From assembly GCF_040412425.1 (NCBI RefSeq), contig NC_089756.1:8491226-8555225 (forward strand): a DNA stretch of 64,000 nt, given 5' to 3'. Position numbers and translations under genes: made by a program. Shown here piece by piece: positions 34,486-46,600 of this stretch; within the stretch, counting starts at the first letter, position 1; every line of letters starts with the position of its first letter. The notes beneath the pieces are model-generated. The model had not been told where the DNA came from. It made no database searches and saw nothing but the letters and a program-made list of their open reading frames with translations. Source of the stretch: Macrobrachium rosenbergii. Its lineage: Eukaryota > Arthropoda > Malacostraca > Decapoda > Palaemonidae.

Positions 34486-35259
34486 ATGCCTACTGCCATT
34501 CACCCCCCACAACCCAGAGGCATGTTCTTCAGGGCAGAAACAATCTTCCGCACAAAGAAAATCACCTCAGCAACGCACAGAGCAGACGCCATCCTAGAGT
34601 TCTTGCTGCAAATAGCAGGATGGCTCAAGGAACTACAAGCCCCCATCACCTACAAACTGCAGAAGGATCAGCTAAAGTCATCCTTCAGCATGCCACCCGC
34701 CCAGAGGGCCAGGAAGTTCCTCAACCATGTGGGGGCACCCATATGGGACAGGCAACCATCACATGTCTATAAGCAGCTGTGGCAGCTCATCATGCTGCCC
34801 GCTGAGTCATCCTTGGACCTTGTGAGGGAGGTACTCCTCACAAAACTACTTCACCAAACAGTAGCAGCCATGCCCAAAGCTTCCACCATGCCCACAGAAG
34901 AATTCCTGAGTCTGGTCGACGAAGTGCACACAGCCCACAAAACAGTGGCTCCCTCACAGTCAACAGTAACAGCAGCACCACGTCGGACCCAGCAGACAAC
35001 AGGCACGAAATCCGTCAGTGATCCAGAGAGGCCAGCCGCCCCAATTCACAAAAGGAACTTCTCCAAAGAAGTAATCAAGGGGAAGACCAAGCAGAAAAAA
35101 GACGAAACACCAGAGGGCATATGTTTCTTCCACTGGAAATCTGGAAAGAAGGCCCGAAAGTGTGACAAAGGCTGCCTGTTTTCAAAAAACAAGCAACAGG
35201 GTCGCACCCGCGACCCAACCATACTAACGTCAGCAGTGAGCAGACCAGCTGCCTTGTAA
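34486..35259 (+). pseudogene. gag, element E
   Basis: The 257-codon open frame begins MPTAIHPPQPRGMFFRAETI. The region FFRAETIFRTKKITSATHRA, then TYKLQKDQLKSSFSMPPAQR, is capsid-like and typical of a widespread invertebrate gypsy gag. Near the C-terminus, CFFHWKSGKKARKCDKGC corresponds to the CxxHxxFGxxAxxCxxPC cluster of that family. It may be a nearly complete gag, but the downstream join to protease is broken by stops at 35257 and near 35290. Confidence 0.75.
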
Positions 35260-35299
35260 GAGAAGCCGCACCTGTCCACTGCTGTCTTTCTTCCAGGTA

Positions 35300-35720
35300 A
35301 GAACCAAGGGGCCCCCCACACGCTTCATAAGAGAAGAAAGGTCTGACACGGAGTTCCTCATGGACACCGGAGCATGCAGATCATTCATCCCAGTCCGCCC
35401 AAACGAACAACTCAACCCCGCTCCCCCTACCAACCTCCACGTATCAACTGCCAGCAGAGCACTACTTACAATGCATGGGAGGCAGGAGATGAAAATAGCT
35501 TTCAATGGGAAAAAATACAACTGGACTTTCATCACAGCAGACGTAACGATGGCCTTGTTAGTAGCGGATTTCCTAACAGCACACAACCTGCTAGTGGACG
35601 TAGCAGCAAAACAGCTGATCCCAGGAACATTGCCGACATCATCTCCTCAACAGCCAAACAGACGTACCACCACCATACCATCAACGAGTCAATAAAAGCA
35701 ACTAATATGCCCGGTTGATC
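35300..35720 (+). pseudogene. Aspartic protease, element E
   Basis: EFLMDTGACRSFIPVRPN gives the DTGA active site; LLVADFLTAHNLLVDVAAKQ matches the LGxDFLxxxxLxVD block after the flap. The open part runs from about 35318 (via the ATG at 35360) to a stop at 35693-35695. Confidence 0.8.
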
Positions 35721-35739
35721 AGATGCCCCACCACCAGAA

Positions 35740-36560
35740 ATGCAGCAACTCCTACAAGAATATGAAGAAGTATTCAAGGACGACATGAAGCACGACTTAA
35801 CCAAACCAGCAAAACAGCATCCAGCATCATATAGAAACCAAAGGTCTTCCAATCCACTAATGTTTCAGACATTTGGCCCCAGAGAAGTCTGCCTATGCCA
35901 AGCAAGTGTTCAAAGAAATGGAAGAAGCAGAAATATGCCAAAAAGCCCCTAGCCCTTGGGCATCACCCCTCCACATGGTACCAAAGTTGGATGGAACATG
36001 GTAGCTAAACATCAAAACAAAACCTGACAGATACCCGCTACCAAACATAGCAGCTATAACCAACCAGATGAACGGAACAAAAATCTTCACAAAAATAGAT
36101 CTGCTAAAGGGATATTTCCAAGTCCCAGTAGCAAATGAAGATATTGAGAAGACAGCAATCATCACCCCCTTCGGCACCTACACATTCAATTACAGCTGTT
36201 TTGGCCTCCGCAACTCAGGGGCAACATTCCAAAGAATGATGGACAAACTGCTCAGCAGCCTTCCATTCTGCGTGGTCTACGTCAACAACATCCTAATATT
36301 CAGCCCCAACCTCAAACAACATCTCAAAGATGTTAAGAAAGTGCTACAGACACTCAAAGAAAATGGACTCATAGTAAGGGGAGACAAGTGCGAATGGGCA
36401 AACAAAACGGTAGAATTCCTGGGACACCAAGTGGGCCCAGAAGGTATTAAACCCCTACCAGAAAAGTAAAAGCAATCACAGAGTTCCCAAAACCAACAAC
36501 AGTGAAATCGGTGCAAGAATTTTCAGACTTAATAAATTATTATCAATGCTTCATACCTAG
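35740..36560 (+). pseudogene. Reverse transcriptase, element E
   Basis: Starts with LLQEYEEVFKDDMKHDLTKP, then frame breaks. PLHMVPKLDGTW and KPDRYPLPNIAAITNQMNG precede the main open part: IFTKIDLLKGYFQVPVANED (first Asp), CFGLRNSGATFQRMMDKLL and FCVVYVNNILIFSPN, where both Asp of YVDD read Asn. VEFLGHQVGPEGIKPLP follows. The enzyme would be inactive even without the frame breaks. Confidence 0.88.
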
Positions 36561-36599
36561 CGTTGCTAAAGTAAGAAGCCCCATATACAAGTGTCTAAA

Positions 36600-37080
36600 A
36601 GGAGAGAATAAAAAATTAATATAGACAGAAATTAAAGATAAAGCATTTCTTTTAGCAAAACAAGCAATAACCTCTGCAACCACATTAATTTTTCCTCTAC
36701 CCCATAGGTCCCTCACACTGACAACCAACACAAGCAATATGGCGACGGGAACCGTACTAGAGCAGGACACTGATGACTGTCATCCTCTGCTGGCCTTCTT
36801 CAGCAAGAAGCTAACGGCAGCAGAACAGAGAATACTCCACATTTGATGGGGAGCTCCTTGCAGTCTACAAAGCAGTCCGCCACTTCCGCCACATGCTTGA
36901 GGGACAACAGTTCGTGGAGCAGTTAGACCATCAACTGTTGGTGAACGCCTTCACAAAGTCAGCAAACACAAGGTCAGTGCAGCAACAACAGCACTTGTCA
37001 GCGATAGCTGAACACTCCTGCACCATCAAGTACCTGAAAGGTTCAGCAAACACCATGGTGGACGCACTATCAAGAAACTG
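36600..37080 (+). pseudogene. RNase H, element E
   Basis: Contains LTLTTNTSNMATGTVLEQ (equivalent to LxTDASxxAxGxVLxQ, catalytic Asp changed to Asn), PLLAFFSKKLTAAEQR, a frame break, then GELLAVYKAVRHFRHMLEG, LDHQLLVNAF, and IKYLKGSANTMVDALSRN at the end. Confidence 0.82.
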
Positions 37081-38460
37081 CATCAATACCATCCAGCTCA
37101 GGATAGCCTATCCCGAAATAGTGAAAGCTCAGAAAGACGATGCGGACCCACAAAGCTGCAGTGGGTCAACCCCGCCCTCACATGGAGTGACCTGTCAATC
37201 AACAATGAAGAGACGACCATCACCTGTGAAATGAGTACCAGACACCCTCGCTCCTACTTGCCAGAAGGCCTAAGGAGAGAGTCTTTACTCTCGCCCACAA
37301 CCTATCCCACCCATCGGGCCAGCCAACCACCCGAATCGTAGTGGAGCGGTATATCTGGTGGGGAATGTGAAAGGACGTAAAAAAAGTGGACAAGAGAATG
37401 CATCCCGTGTCAGGCGTCAAAAATGACGAGGCACATTGAAAGTGGGATAGGAGAGTTCACAATAACGAACCGCCGACTCGCCCACATCCACGTCGACATA
37501 GTAGGACCGATACCCCCCTCTCAGGGATACAGATAAAGTTCTTCATTGGAGGGGTGGGTAAAGCTCTTGGCTAGCATGCTGTTGGCCCAGCGTTCGAATC
37601 TCCAACCAGCCAGTAAAGAATTAGAGGAATTTATTTCTGGTCATAGAAATTCATTTCTCATCATAATGTGGTTCGGATTCCACAATAAGTTGTAGGTCCT
37701 GTTGTTAGGTAACCAGTTGGTTCTTAGCCACGTAAAATAAATCTGATCCTTCGGGCCAGCCCTAGGAAAGCTGTTAATCAGCTCAGCGGTCTGGTTAAAC
37801 TAAGATATACTTAACCTGTTTACCATCATAGACAGAACACCAGTTGGCCAGAAGCAATACCAATACAACAGCAGACGGCGGAGAGCTGCATAAAAGGCCT
37901 CGTTGAATGGGCCAGTAGGCACAGAGTCCCTCAGATCATCTCCAGTGACAGGGGAGCAAACTTCACATCCATCCTGTGGAATGCCCTCGCAGACAGCCTA
38001 CAACCCAGAAGCCAACGGCATCGTAAAGAGGCTACACTGGTCGCTAAAAGCATTACCCACCGCCAGATGCCAAGGATGGAGCTGGAGAAAGGAGTTATCA
38101 TGCATTCAATGCATCTCCAGCAGAAGTCCTATACAGCCAAGCATTGACGTTGCCTGCAGATGCCTTTCAAGAACAAACAAGCCCAACATTACCATCCAAC
38201 ACCCGAAAAGCAATAGAAAGGATAATGCCAGCGAGGACGACCTACCACGCAGCCAGAAAAGTGTACATCCCAAACGAACTGCAGAACGTAAAATACGTGT
38301 CCATACAAGTAGAAGTAAACAGAACCGCCCCCTCTCCCCAGCCTACTCAGGACCATACCACATCATGCAGAGACAACCCAAGGCATACCAAATGACAGAC
38401 GGCAGAACATGGGTTTCCATCGATTGTCTGAAAACCACGTACATACCAAACACCGACCTA
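37081..38460 (+). pseudogene. Integrase, element E (interrupted by SINE)
   Basis: FTLAHNLSHPSGQPTTRIVV and RYIWWGM mark the zinc-binding part, in which the expected HHCC is eroded. HPRRHSRTDTPLSGIQ-like text precedes the SINE at 37538-37812. After it, WPEAIPIQQQTAESC, QIISSDRGANFTSILW (second catalytic Asp) and shifted-frame text follow, and the end carries AYSGPYHIMQRQPKAYQM, a GPY-type C-terminus, with VSIDCLKTTYI. Many stops. Confidence 0.75.
37538..37812 (+). mobile_element. tRNA-derived SINE, copy 2
   Basis: Same family as 4563-4838. Here the Pol III B box GTTCGAATCTC (37592-37602) is intact, and an A-box-like TTGGCTAGCATGCTG lies about 20-25 nt upstream. The flanks rejoin integrase-like text. 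A target duplication was not clear. Confidence 0.85.
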
Positions 38461-38486
38461 CAGCCATAGGCCTCTCCGGGGAGTCC

Positions 38487-38900
38487 TGTAGGGCCCACAC
38501 GTTGACCATACTCACACTACATCGCGTGGGCCATTATCCAGTGACAACGACCCCGTGAAACAAACACTCAGACGAAAGAAACACAGCATCTCTCATACAA
38601 CTATTGTACATATATCTTCATTATTATTATTGTCCTGTTTCATGTACTGTTACCATCGTATGTATTGCCCTGCCAGCTTTCCAACCATGTATGTACGAAC
38701 TTCAGCTCAATATCCTGTACCATTTTATATGTATATTTCTCTCTGTTAACAAACACATATGCTTGTACTTAATCCCTGTTTCTACCTGTCTAAGGTCAAA
38801 AGCTACATTTCGGCTTGCAAGGGCCCTTGACCTGAGTGTATCTTCTGTGAATAAATTAGTACGCTGTAAACTCCGAATCTTTCTCATACCTGCCCTCACA
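38487..38900 (+). repeat. 3' LTR of element E
   Basis: 414 bp, starts TGTAGGGCCCAC, preceded by purine-rich CCGGGGAG, ends TGCCCTCACA. Confidence 0.88.
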
Positions 38901-39652
38901 AGATGTTGCAGAAATACTTACCACAAGTGTGAAAGCTGTATAGTAACTTGAATTTCACTGAGCTTACAGTTTAGTGTTTATATCAGTTATACTTCAGTAA
39001 CTAGCACGCACATTATACATTACACAACACAAAATAAAAAACAAATAGAAGTTTTTCATACTATTTCAAGTTTTGGGTGCAGATATCACAAAGCAGCATC
39101 ATATCTATGTGGATTCCTTTTAGACTCGAATTTACTAAGCTTTTATCATAATGAGGCTTTCTTTCACATGCAAATTTACTGAGCGTAAGAGTTTTGAAGC
39201 AAAGATTTGGTTTTATATATGAAGCTTGCTTTTAGATGAAGGTTTATGGCACTCTTTATCGAAGCCTTGTTTTAAGACAAAGCAACTGATCTTTATATGC
39301 GAGGCTTAAGGCATGTCATCAGGCTCATATAACGGGCAAACTAGTTTCTTTTTCTGAGCAGTACTGGCCACCATGTTTTTCGTAAGACACTCGACAAGGT
39401 ACTGGCATCATCGGGCACACCCGCCCATTCGTCAACACTACCATATGGACAACACTCACGGGTAAGCCCCAGCAGATTTTGCCCACCTACCGCACTCCCC
39501 AGCCGGCACACCCGCTTGTATGGGCAGGCGTATACTTTGACTGAACAAGGGCATACGGTTAAGAATTGTTTAGGAAAAAACACAAATTATGCAAAACTTT
39601 CAACCATTGCCATGCCATTAATTCCATCACAAAATAACAACATACACGGAAA
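38901..39652. other. Anonymous sequence between elements E and C
   Basis: No gene recognised. A weakly repeated motif (CATGCAAATTTACTGAG, GAAGCTTGCTTTTAGATGAA, CGAAGCCTTGTTTTAAGAC) at 39120-39310 suggests an eroded tandem repeat. Confidence 0.4.
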
Positions 39653-39656
39653 ACAG

Positions 39657-39699
39657 TGTAGCAGTACAAAGAAAAGTTAGATAGGGAAAGCATAAAGAG

Positions 39700-39769
<70 letters not shown>

Positions 39770-40638
39770 AACAATTAAGCCTGGGTTGTTATGTGTTGAA
39801 AGACTAGAAGTGCTGAGATTAGAAGTGCTGAATATGTAAACCGCCTTGCATGAACTCAAAACAGTGAGAGAGTATATTGCGCCCAGGGCCATAAAACCGA
39901 TCGTAAAATCTGGAAATTCTGTGGCCTCGCGATTTAGCTTACTCAGGATCACTCAGCACCTCGTCAGAAGCTAACGCCAGCCATATCTATAACCTCACCT
40001 TCAATAGGAGGCGTTTTCATGGAAATTCCATGGAATTGGGGCTGGACAAAGTGAAGTAATTCAACACCCTCTAATCAAACATTTTAGAGAGGGGTCTTTT
40101 ACATCCCCTCCTAAGATCATTTCCAATCAAATCCTCTAAGGAGAGATTTGAACAACCACCACCAACGTCCTTCCCAATCAACTGTTCGAAGGGAGGCCTT
40201 ACAGATAAAATCTTCCAATGGGACACTGAAAAGGGAGGAGTTGGAGATTACAAGAAAACCCAGGGGTTCCAGAGAAACCAGAAGCCAAAAGAACAGCATT
40301 TGAGTTCCCATCCACCAACCAGGAGAGATATATCTCCCATTGCTTTCGTGCTCCCAAACCTGACTTAATTGAACTGTCTAACAAGAGTGATTTTAAGATC
40401 GTAACTGTAACCGTAATTTGTACTTAAGTTTGTAGTTAACTTTCATCATTAAAGTAAAGAAACTACTGTCTCGTCTCCATTATGCCTTTCTGAGAGATAT
40501 CATTACCTTAAGATAATTCCCTTTGAAATAACAGACTCGTTAGCAGCAGACGATGGGAGAGGTGCTATGGACGGCTGTTGCGGCAACTTAGAAGAATTTT
40601 GCTGGTAAGAAGGGAAATAAAAAATGTCGGGCACGACA
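39657..40638 (+). repeat. 5' LTR of element C
   Basis: Ends GGGCACGACA. Contains a (GA)n tract at 39706-39767 and a 15-bp local duplication (AGATTAGAAGTGCTG near 39815-39830) absent from the 3' copy. It lacks about 22 bp present at the start of the 3' LTR. Otherwise about 97% alike by eye. Confidence 0.92.
39706..39767. repeat. (GA)n microsatellite within LTR
   Basis: About 31 GA units; the matching tract in the 3' LTR is about 23 units plus GA-rich flank. Confidence 0.95.
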
Positions 40639-40642
40639 TAAT

Positions 40643-40660
40643 TGGTGGGAGCTTAAGTGG
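40643..40660 (+). other. Primer binding site of element C
   Basis: TGGTGGGAGCTTAAGTGG begins four bases after the 5' LTR; the TGGTGGxAGC start resembles the primer site of element D (TGGTGGCAGCGGTGGG). Confidence 0.6.
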
Positions 40661-41678
40661 ATCCAGAAGGCGAGACAAAACAAATAAACATTAACAAGAA
40701 TAGCAGTGCAATTACTTAAGTCACAGTGAAACGAAAATCTACAAAACAAACTTAGATTCTTACAACGGCAAGCAAAACTTACATGAAGAAATAAAATCCT
40801 GCAATAGAGCATCAAACAGAAGTGAACAAAAACAGTATTGGTGCAACGAAGAAGCAAAACAAATAGAACAGTTAACAACAATAAAAGTGAGCCAAATCAT
40901 CGACAACAACGATAAGCAACAAGAGTGTTTAATAAACTATCACTACGAGGGTAATAGAAAAATTGCAGTGTGTGTGTTTCAACAAAGCTCCGGAGGCGGC
41001 GACAACAGTAAAACAACCTATCGACTACGAAAGAATTCAGCATTAGCCACAACCTGTAAGTTATCGTGAAAATGAGATTTACTGTTCTCTCTCTTTAAAT
41101 GTGTGAAAAGTGAAGATTATTTAACATCTCTTTATCAAATTGAAAATTAAGGAAACTCTCTCTAGTGAAATAATTTTTTTTGTGTAATTACCATTATTAC
41201 TCTCTCTATCATAATTATTTGTTTAGTAAATAAATTAGATAGGGAAATAGTTATATTTTTTTTTCACTCGGTTGGTGATAAATATTTGAGTAATTATATG
41301 CAATTTTGTGTACTCATTGTGATGAATTTTTTTTTTTATGATATGATGCCCAGTTTCACATAAGATTTTTTTTATGTGTATTTGAATGATTACTTTGAAG
41401 GATTTATTTTACCTGTGCACTTAAACTCAATATAAGAATTTAATTTTTTTTTTATATTTTGACAGTTACTTTTATTTTATGATACTGTCCGCATAGTATA
41501 AAATTTTTTTTTATACAGAAACAGGAAATGGTGTACTCAAATTGAATAATTTTTTTGGGGGTACAATGCAAAGAGGTTTGACAAATTACTGAACACAGTT
41601 AGCCATGCACCATACAATTTAAGACCGTCGACACTCAGACGTAGCCGAATTCCAAGAGTAATTTTCCACTCACCTTTA
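40661..41678 (+). other. Leader of element C
   Basis: No coding similarity. A-rich first half, then a T-rich stretch with many T8-T10 runs (41170-41560). Confidence 0.6.
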
Positions 41679-42892
41679 GTGCAAGGAAATACTAACAATA
41701 ATAACAAAACTAACCAAAACCAAAATAGTGTTAATAATTCTAATAATACTTACAATAATAATAATAGTAACAATACTAATAATAATCGCACATTCCAAAA
41801 TCGCAATATGAATCTAGCAGCTGTAATAACAACAGCCACACAACTCTGTGGGCAGGTGGATGATTCAAATGCCGACAAAAGTCGACTCGAATCTTATACA
41901 GTAAATCATTGGCTCGCAGATGCAGATAGTCGCATAACTTTAGGGGGAATAACATATGAAAGAGCTAAAATAAATGAAGCCTTGCTTCTCGTCAGTTCAT
42001 AAAACTCTGAATTCCACAAGTTTTAGCAAACTTAATAAATATGCGGAATTTAAAGAAATTTGTTTATCACTCTGGAAACCAGTAAATAAGACTGACAGTT
42101 TATATAACATAACTAGATTCCTTAACCCGCAATATAAAGCAATAGCTAATCTGTACACAAGTGTTGAGAATGCAACAGATAAAATAACAGAAGACTTAAA
42201 GAAAACAGGCATTACCATAGGAGATAAGACACAGTTTGGTGATAGTGTCAGTAATTTAGGTGAGCTAAGACATGTTTTAAATTACTTGTCATTTGGAACA
42301 ATATATAATGCCCTTGGAGAAGAGGAAAAGAGGGCTTTCAGAAAAATAAAAATTGATCCAAAGAAAGACAGCCTTCAAACATTCAAAACGATGAGAAAAG
42401 AAATACAAAAGAAAGAGATAAATCTCTCCAAGGAATCTGTAGGAATAACAGAAGCACAAAATGAAAGGAAAGGCAGAAATAATAATCCTACATTTAGAAT
42501 GAATAATAGGATCTATGATAATTCCAGACAAGTAGGGAAAAGACCAACTAACTTTCAAGGACAATATGCCCAAAATACTAAAAGAAAATTGAATCCAAAC
42601 CAGAAAGGAAGATATAATCAAAGAGTGGTCCTCCCAAACCTTATAAATATGGTCAAAACTCAAACACAAATAATTCAACCCAAGTAAACTATTCCGCTCA
42701 AGGATCGAGACAAAACTGCAGGTATACAAATCATTCTACAAACGAGTGCAGAAGGCCTAGAATTTGCACGATTTGCAAGAAAGTAGGACATTTAACCAAG
42801 AATTGTTGGTTTGGAACACAAGAAGGAAATAGAGAAATAGTTGAATTAAGCAGCAAACGCTCAACGTCAAATAACTCTTCAAGTCAATGACA
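41679..42892 (+). pseudogene. gag, element C
   Basis: An Asn-rich stretch leads to a likely ATG at 41808 (MNLAAVITTATQLCG). A frameshift near 41990 separates it from a long helical segment at 41974-42687 (FKEICLSLWKPVNKTD, LGELRHVLNYLSFGTIYNAL). After another frame change, CRYTNHSTNECRRPRICTIC and CTICKKVGHLTKNC (42764-42808) give one partial and one perfect CCHC zinc knuckle. The frame ends at TGA near 42890. The basic Asn/Gln-rich tail fits a nucleocapsid region. Confidence 0.82.
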
Positions 42893-42998
42893 AATTATCC
42901 CTACACATAAGACAGAAAGAAAGTCCCTTCAAGAAGATAATCTAAAAACAGAAGAATTAGCAAAAAGGGGGAGTGAAGGTTCATCCACATTTTCCTAT

Positions 42999-43430
42999 TT
43001 GCAGAGTAAAGAAGTTGTATTTTCCATGGACGAAGAAGAAATGACCAGAAAGGATTTACCTATCATTAAAGTTCCCATAAATAATAAGATATGTACTGTG
43101 CTTATGGATTCACGTAGTACTGTAAGCATAATTGATAAACATACATTAACAAAATACCTAGGCGTTAAAGAAACGCTAATTCAGGGTCAAAGCAAAATAA
43201 TAAAAGGAGTGGCGGGTAAACAGATTAACAGTTTAGGAAATGTGAACTTAGAAATAGACATTTCGTCACATAAATCTGTTGAAAGTTTTATAGTTCTAGA
43301 AGACAGATTTTTCCCCGCACAAGTATTGTTCTCATTTAATCTAATGAAGAGATGTGGAATCATCCTGGACTGCAGAGAAGGAAGAATTAACCTGAAACAG
43401 GATAATCAAAGGAGCGTATGCTTTACTTGA
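42999..43430 (+). pseudogene. Aspartic protease, element C
   Basis: Reads CTVLMDSRSTVSIIDKHTL; the expected D(T/S)G active site is DSR, so the Gly is lost. FIVLEDRFFPAQVLFSFNLM and GIILDCREGRINL match the C-terminal LGxDFLxxxxxxIDxxxxxI block. The frame starts at a non-ATG codon (about 42999) and ends at 43428-43430. Confidence 0.75.
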
Positions 43431-43477
43431 AGAAGTAGTTTCACCCGAATCTGATCAATTTGTCTGAGACGGCTTCG

Positions 43478-43588
43478 ACAAGCGAGAAAGACATACATAA
43501 AATAAATTACCATCAAAGAGAACAATCAAGAAAATGGAAAAGACATAAAATAACTTCCCATCAAGAGAACAACCAAGAAGATGACATA
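43478..43588 (+). repeat. Tandem repeat in element C, left of element D
   Basis: Units of about 40-45 bp built on GACATACATAAAATAA, TTACCATCAAGAGAACAA and a variable GCGAGAAA/TCAAGAAAATGG. The array continues at 52619-52760, so element D landed inside it. Confidence 0.8.
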
Positions 43589-44513
43589 TGTAGTTGATAC
43601 CCTTTTTTCTTTCCATTCAAAATAATGCCATCAACTTTAAGGTAACGAGGAGCCAGGCTTACGTGGAAGGTTTTTGTAGCAGGAACAAGTGGTTCTTTAA
43701 AAACAGTTAATAAATTTAAATTATTGATACTTAAATGGAAAATGATTAATTGTTCTTTCTTCAGTATTTGTTCACTTCTTGTCTTTGCAGTTCCACATGG
43801 TTTCTTAACTGTTTCTTAATGGTTTCGAGACTTTAAGATAATGGTTTCAACTTTAAAATAATGGTTTATGAGAGACAAAACGAATTAGAATCACGTGATC
43901 TTCCATTGTTTGAAGAGTTAATTTTCACTAACACTCTTCTTCTCTTTCTGTCTTTTCAATGCTTCCCCTCACTTCGAATAGTTCCTCTGTCTCTTCTCTC
44001 TCTCTGTCTGCTGTTTTATGTCTCCTTTCTGTCTGCCTGTCCTTTCATTCCCATTTTTTCTTTTCAACCATGACGTTGAGCTGGGCAGGTATGCTATGTT
44101 TTGAGCACCTCCTCCACTTGCTTCATTCCAACTTTTGGAGGTGTGTTTTAAGGAATTCCTGTTGATTATTGGGTATTTGTAACTTGTAGGACGTCTCTAG
44201 GTCTCTGGCACTGATGGCATTTGATTGGCCAAAACATCTAGGCTTGACCTGTGGATTTATTTCCTTTGGCTCAAAGTCAAGGGGGTGAGCTGTTTTCCAA
44301 CATTTACTAACCATTAATTCACAGGACCCTCGTGACTTTTAACACCCAGATGCAATTTCAAATAGCACCTCGTTAGTGCTTGTAAAATTCTTGAAGATAT
44401 CATTGGATCTTGTATGACAGGCTGCAATAATAACTTTATGGTCCATAACGGAAAACCCAAAATGGAAATAAATATTTCCACTTCTGATAAATAGTTTTCT
44501 CTATTCCGATACA
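43589..44513 (-). repeat. 3' LTR of element D
   Basis: Starts TGTAGTTGATACCC and ends CCGATACA on the plus strand. Aligns along its length with 51666-52618, with a nearly identical middle block (about 44105-44240) and divergent ends. Confidence 0.88.
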
Positions 44514-45690
44514 GACTCCACACATGCTATCTTTGTCTCCTGACAGTTTTCTAAATAAATAAAACAGTCATGGACTATGAGGGCTTCTAATTATATGCAC
44601 GTTTTATATGACAAATTCCTTCTATGAATCTGGCGTTTTTGTTTTAAAACAATTGTAAATGATACATAAAAGATAAAGAAACATTTGCAATTATTTATCC
44701 ATTACATTTGGATTTACAAAGCCCTCATATCTAGCTTTTCTAACAGGTGGAATTTAAAATTCGATGAGTAATCAATCTAAAGAAATCATATCTTCACTTT
44801 CCTTGCATGTGTAACTTACATCAAGTACGTGTTGCTTGACTTTAAATGCAAGTATAGACTTCTCTTTGATATAAACTAATTTTAATGACTAACTCAAAAG
44901 TATGACTGGCAAATAACGAAAAACAAAGTAGTACTTATGAATATTTTATGACTGGATAAATAAATTTAGTTATAGCAATTTAAAGTATCTCTAAGAAATG
45001 AAGATCTAAACGTGTTAGTTCTTATTAAACAAAATAAATAATTATTATTTCTAATGTAATGTTAGTATAGTTCATGCAACTTTCAAGATGACATTTATTA
45101 CTTATGCCAAGACTATCCTTGATGAGGAGGTATCCTTAAAGTACTCACAAATCTTAATAAACTGTATTTCAGTTCTTTACTTTTTAGACAAGCAATTTTA
45201 GTACACTGATTTAAAAAAAATATTCATTTTGAAAACAAGATTCTCGTTAAAACATTTACAAACCTGTCTTAAACTTCTACCTCATTCTTCTATTATGTGA
45301 TACTGGGTTGCAAATCCAAAGAAGACTAATAACCCTTGTGACTTTATGTCCAATACTTACCCTTCGAGAAATTTTACTTTACCTTGACTTCCTAAGTAAT
45401 TCCCCTCAGTTAAAGAAAAATAAATTTGTTTCTGGGTTACGGCGCCAACCCCTTCTTTTGTTACAAGACCGACTAATTAAATTTGTAAGTTTGCAACATT
45501 ATAAAAAAATAGTTTCATTACTAAATCAACCAATGAAAAGATACTCATAGCAACAAAGAAATCAAATACAGGAATAAATAGGATGAATTGATGGGTTTGT
45601 TCCATCAACTGAAACGATGACTCTTCTATTTCTTAGGTTATATCAGTTTTTTCTTCTCAAGTAGCTTCTTCTAATTCTTCAGTCAGTTCT
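44514..45690 (-). other. Region between integrase and 3' LTR of element D
   Basis: About 1.2 kb without recognisable coding similarity on either strand. No envelope-like motifs were seen. No convincing polypurine tract next to the LTR. Confidence 0.5.
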
Positions 45691-46600
45691 GCCTCCTTCA
45701 GGGGTTTTGGTTCTCTTGACTTTATCTTTATTTATCCAAAATTTCTTCCTCTAATGATTAGCATATGTGGATGACTGTATTCTTGTAATACTCTTTTCCA
45801 CTTTCAAGTTCGTTTCTTGCACATCTAATGACCTTGTATGGCCCTGTGGGGTTAGTGGGCTAACTTGTTTTAATTCACTTCTCACTTCCTTCTTGAGTGG
45901 AAGAATTCATCGCTCCTTGTAATCTACTGGCCTTATTCTTTTGATGTTTTCATGTTTCTTCTTTTTCCCTCTAAATTCTTGTGTAATTGTCATTATTGAA
46001 ATTCCCAACCCCTCTTATTTTCATAATGTCTTCAGAATAATTAGGCTGTATTGGCTGATTTAGCCACTCATATGGTAATCTTGGTTCAATCCCAAATAAA
46101 ACAAAATTATGGGTGTTGCTTGAGTACTTGTATGAACCATATGCATTTAGTGATAATTGGACTAAAGGTAAATTGACGTCCCAATCAGGATCCTTCCTAG
46201 ATGCCTTAATGCATCTAGAACCTTTCTTTATTTCCTCTTTGCCATTACTAGCTGGATGATACGGTTTCTATCGTTACCTTTTCTACCTTGAATGCATCAT
46301 CAAATTTCTTGAACCAATGAGTTATTGAACTCAGACTTATCAGATATAATGTCTTTAGACAAATAAAAGAAAAATATCTTATCAAAAAGAGCGATTGCAC
46401 ACAACTTTAGCTCAGTCTAGTTAATGGTATTAACAATAAAAATATAGATAACATAAATATAAAAATAAAATAACTATTCCTTACTATGGTGTGAAGATTA
46501 GTGATTAGATCTATGGCTACTCTTTCAATAATAACGAGTCAGTTGGATGGGAAATTTCCTAGACTCACTTAAAAGATCTGTTCTTCCCTTGTAAGGATTG
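45691..46600 (-). pseudogene. Integrase remnant, element D
   Basis: The minus strand reads HPASNGKEEIKKG-like text near 46225-46260 (PxSNGxxE block), DWDVNLPLVQLSLNAY, then FVLFGIEPRLPYEW near 46060-46115, the usual SPxxLLFGxxPRLP block. The C-terminal GPYKVIRCARNELESG-type text lies at 45790-45850. Frame breaks throughout; the first two catalytic Asp were not located. Confidence 0.75.

Larger units (their letters stand above)
34019..38900 (+). mobile_element. Element E: compact Ty3/gypsy LTR retrotransposon, decayed
   Basis: LTRs of about 0.39-0.41 kb (34019-34405 and 38487-38900) enclose gag, protease, RT, RNase H and integrase remnants on the plus strand. Both LTRs end TGCCCTCACA. The primer site and a purine-rich tract are in place. 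No clear target duplication was seen (AGAC against AGAT at best). A SINE interrupts the integrase at 37538-37812. Confidence 0.88.

Noticed and set aside
38555..38951. Plus-strand frames of 64 and 115 codons
   Set aside because: They cover the 3' LTR of element E and are shadows of the repeat.
39559..39952. Poly-Ser/Leu frames (also 57967-58258 and 59112-59476)
   Set aside because: Translations of GA/CT microsatellites in LTRs or intergenic sequence.
45308..45550. 80-codon plus-strand frame inside element D
   Set aside because: Antisense to the element and without recognisable motifs.
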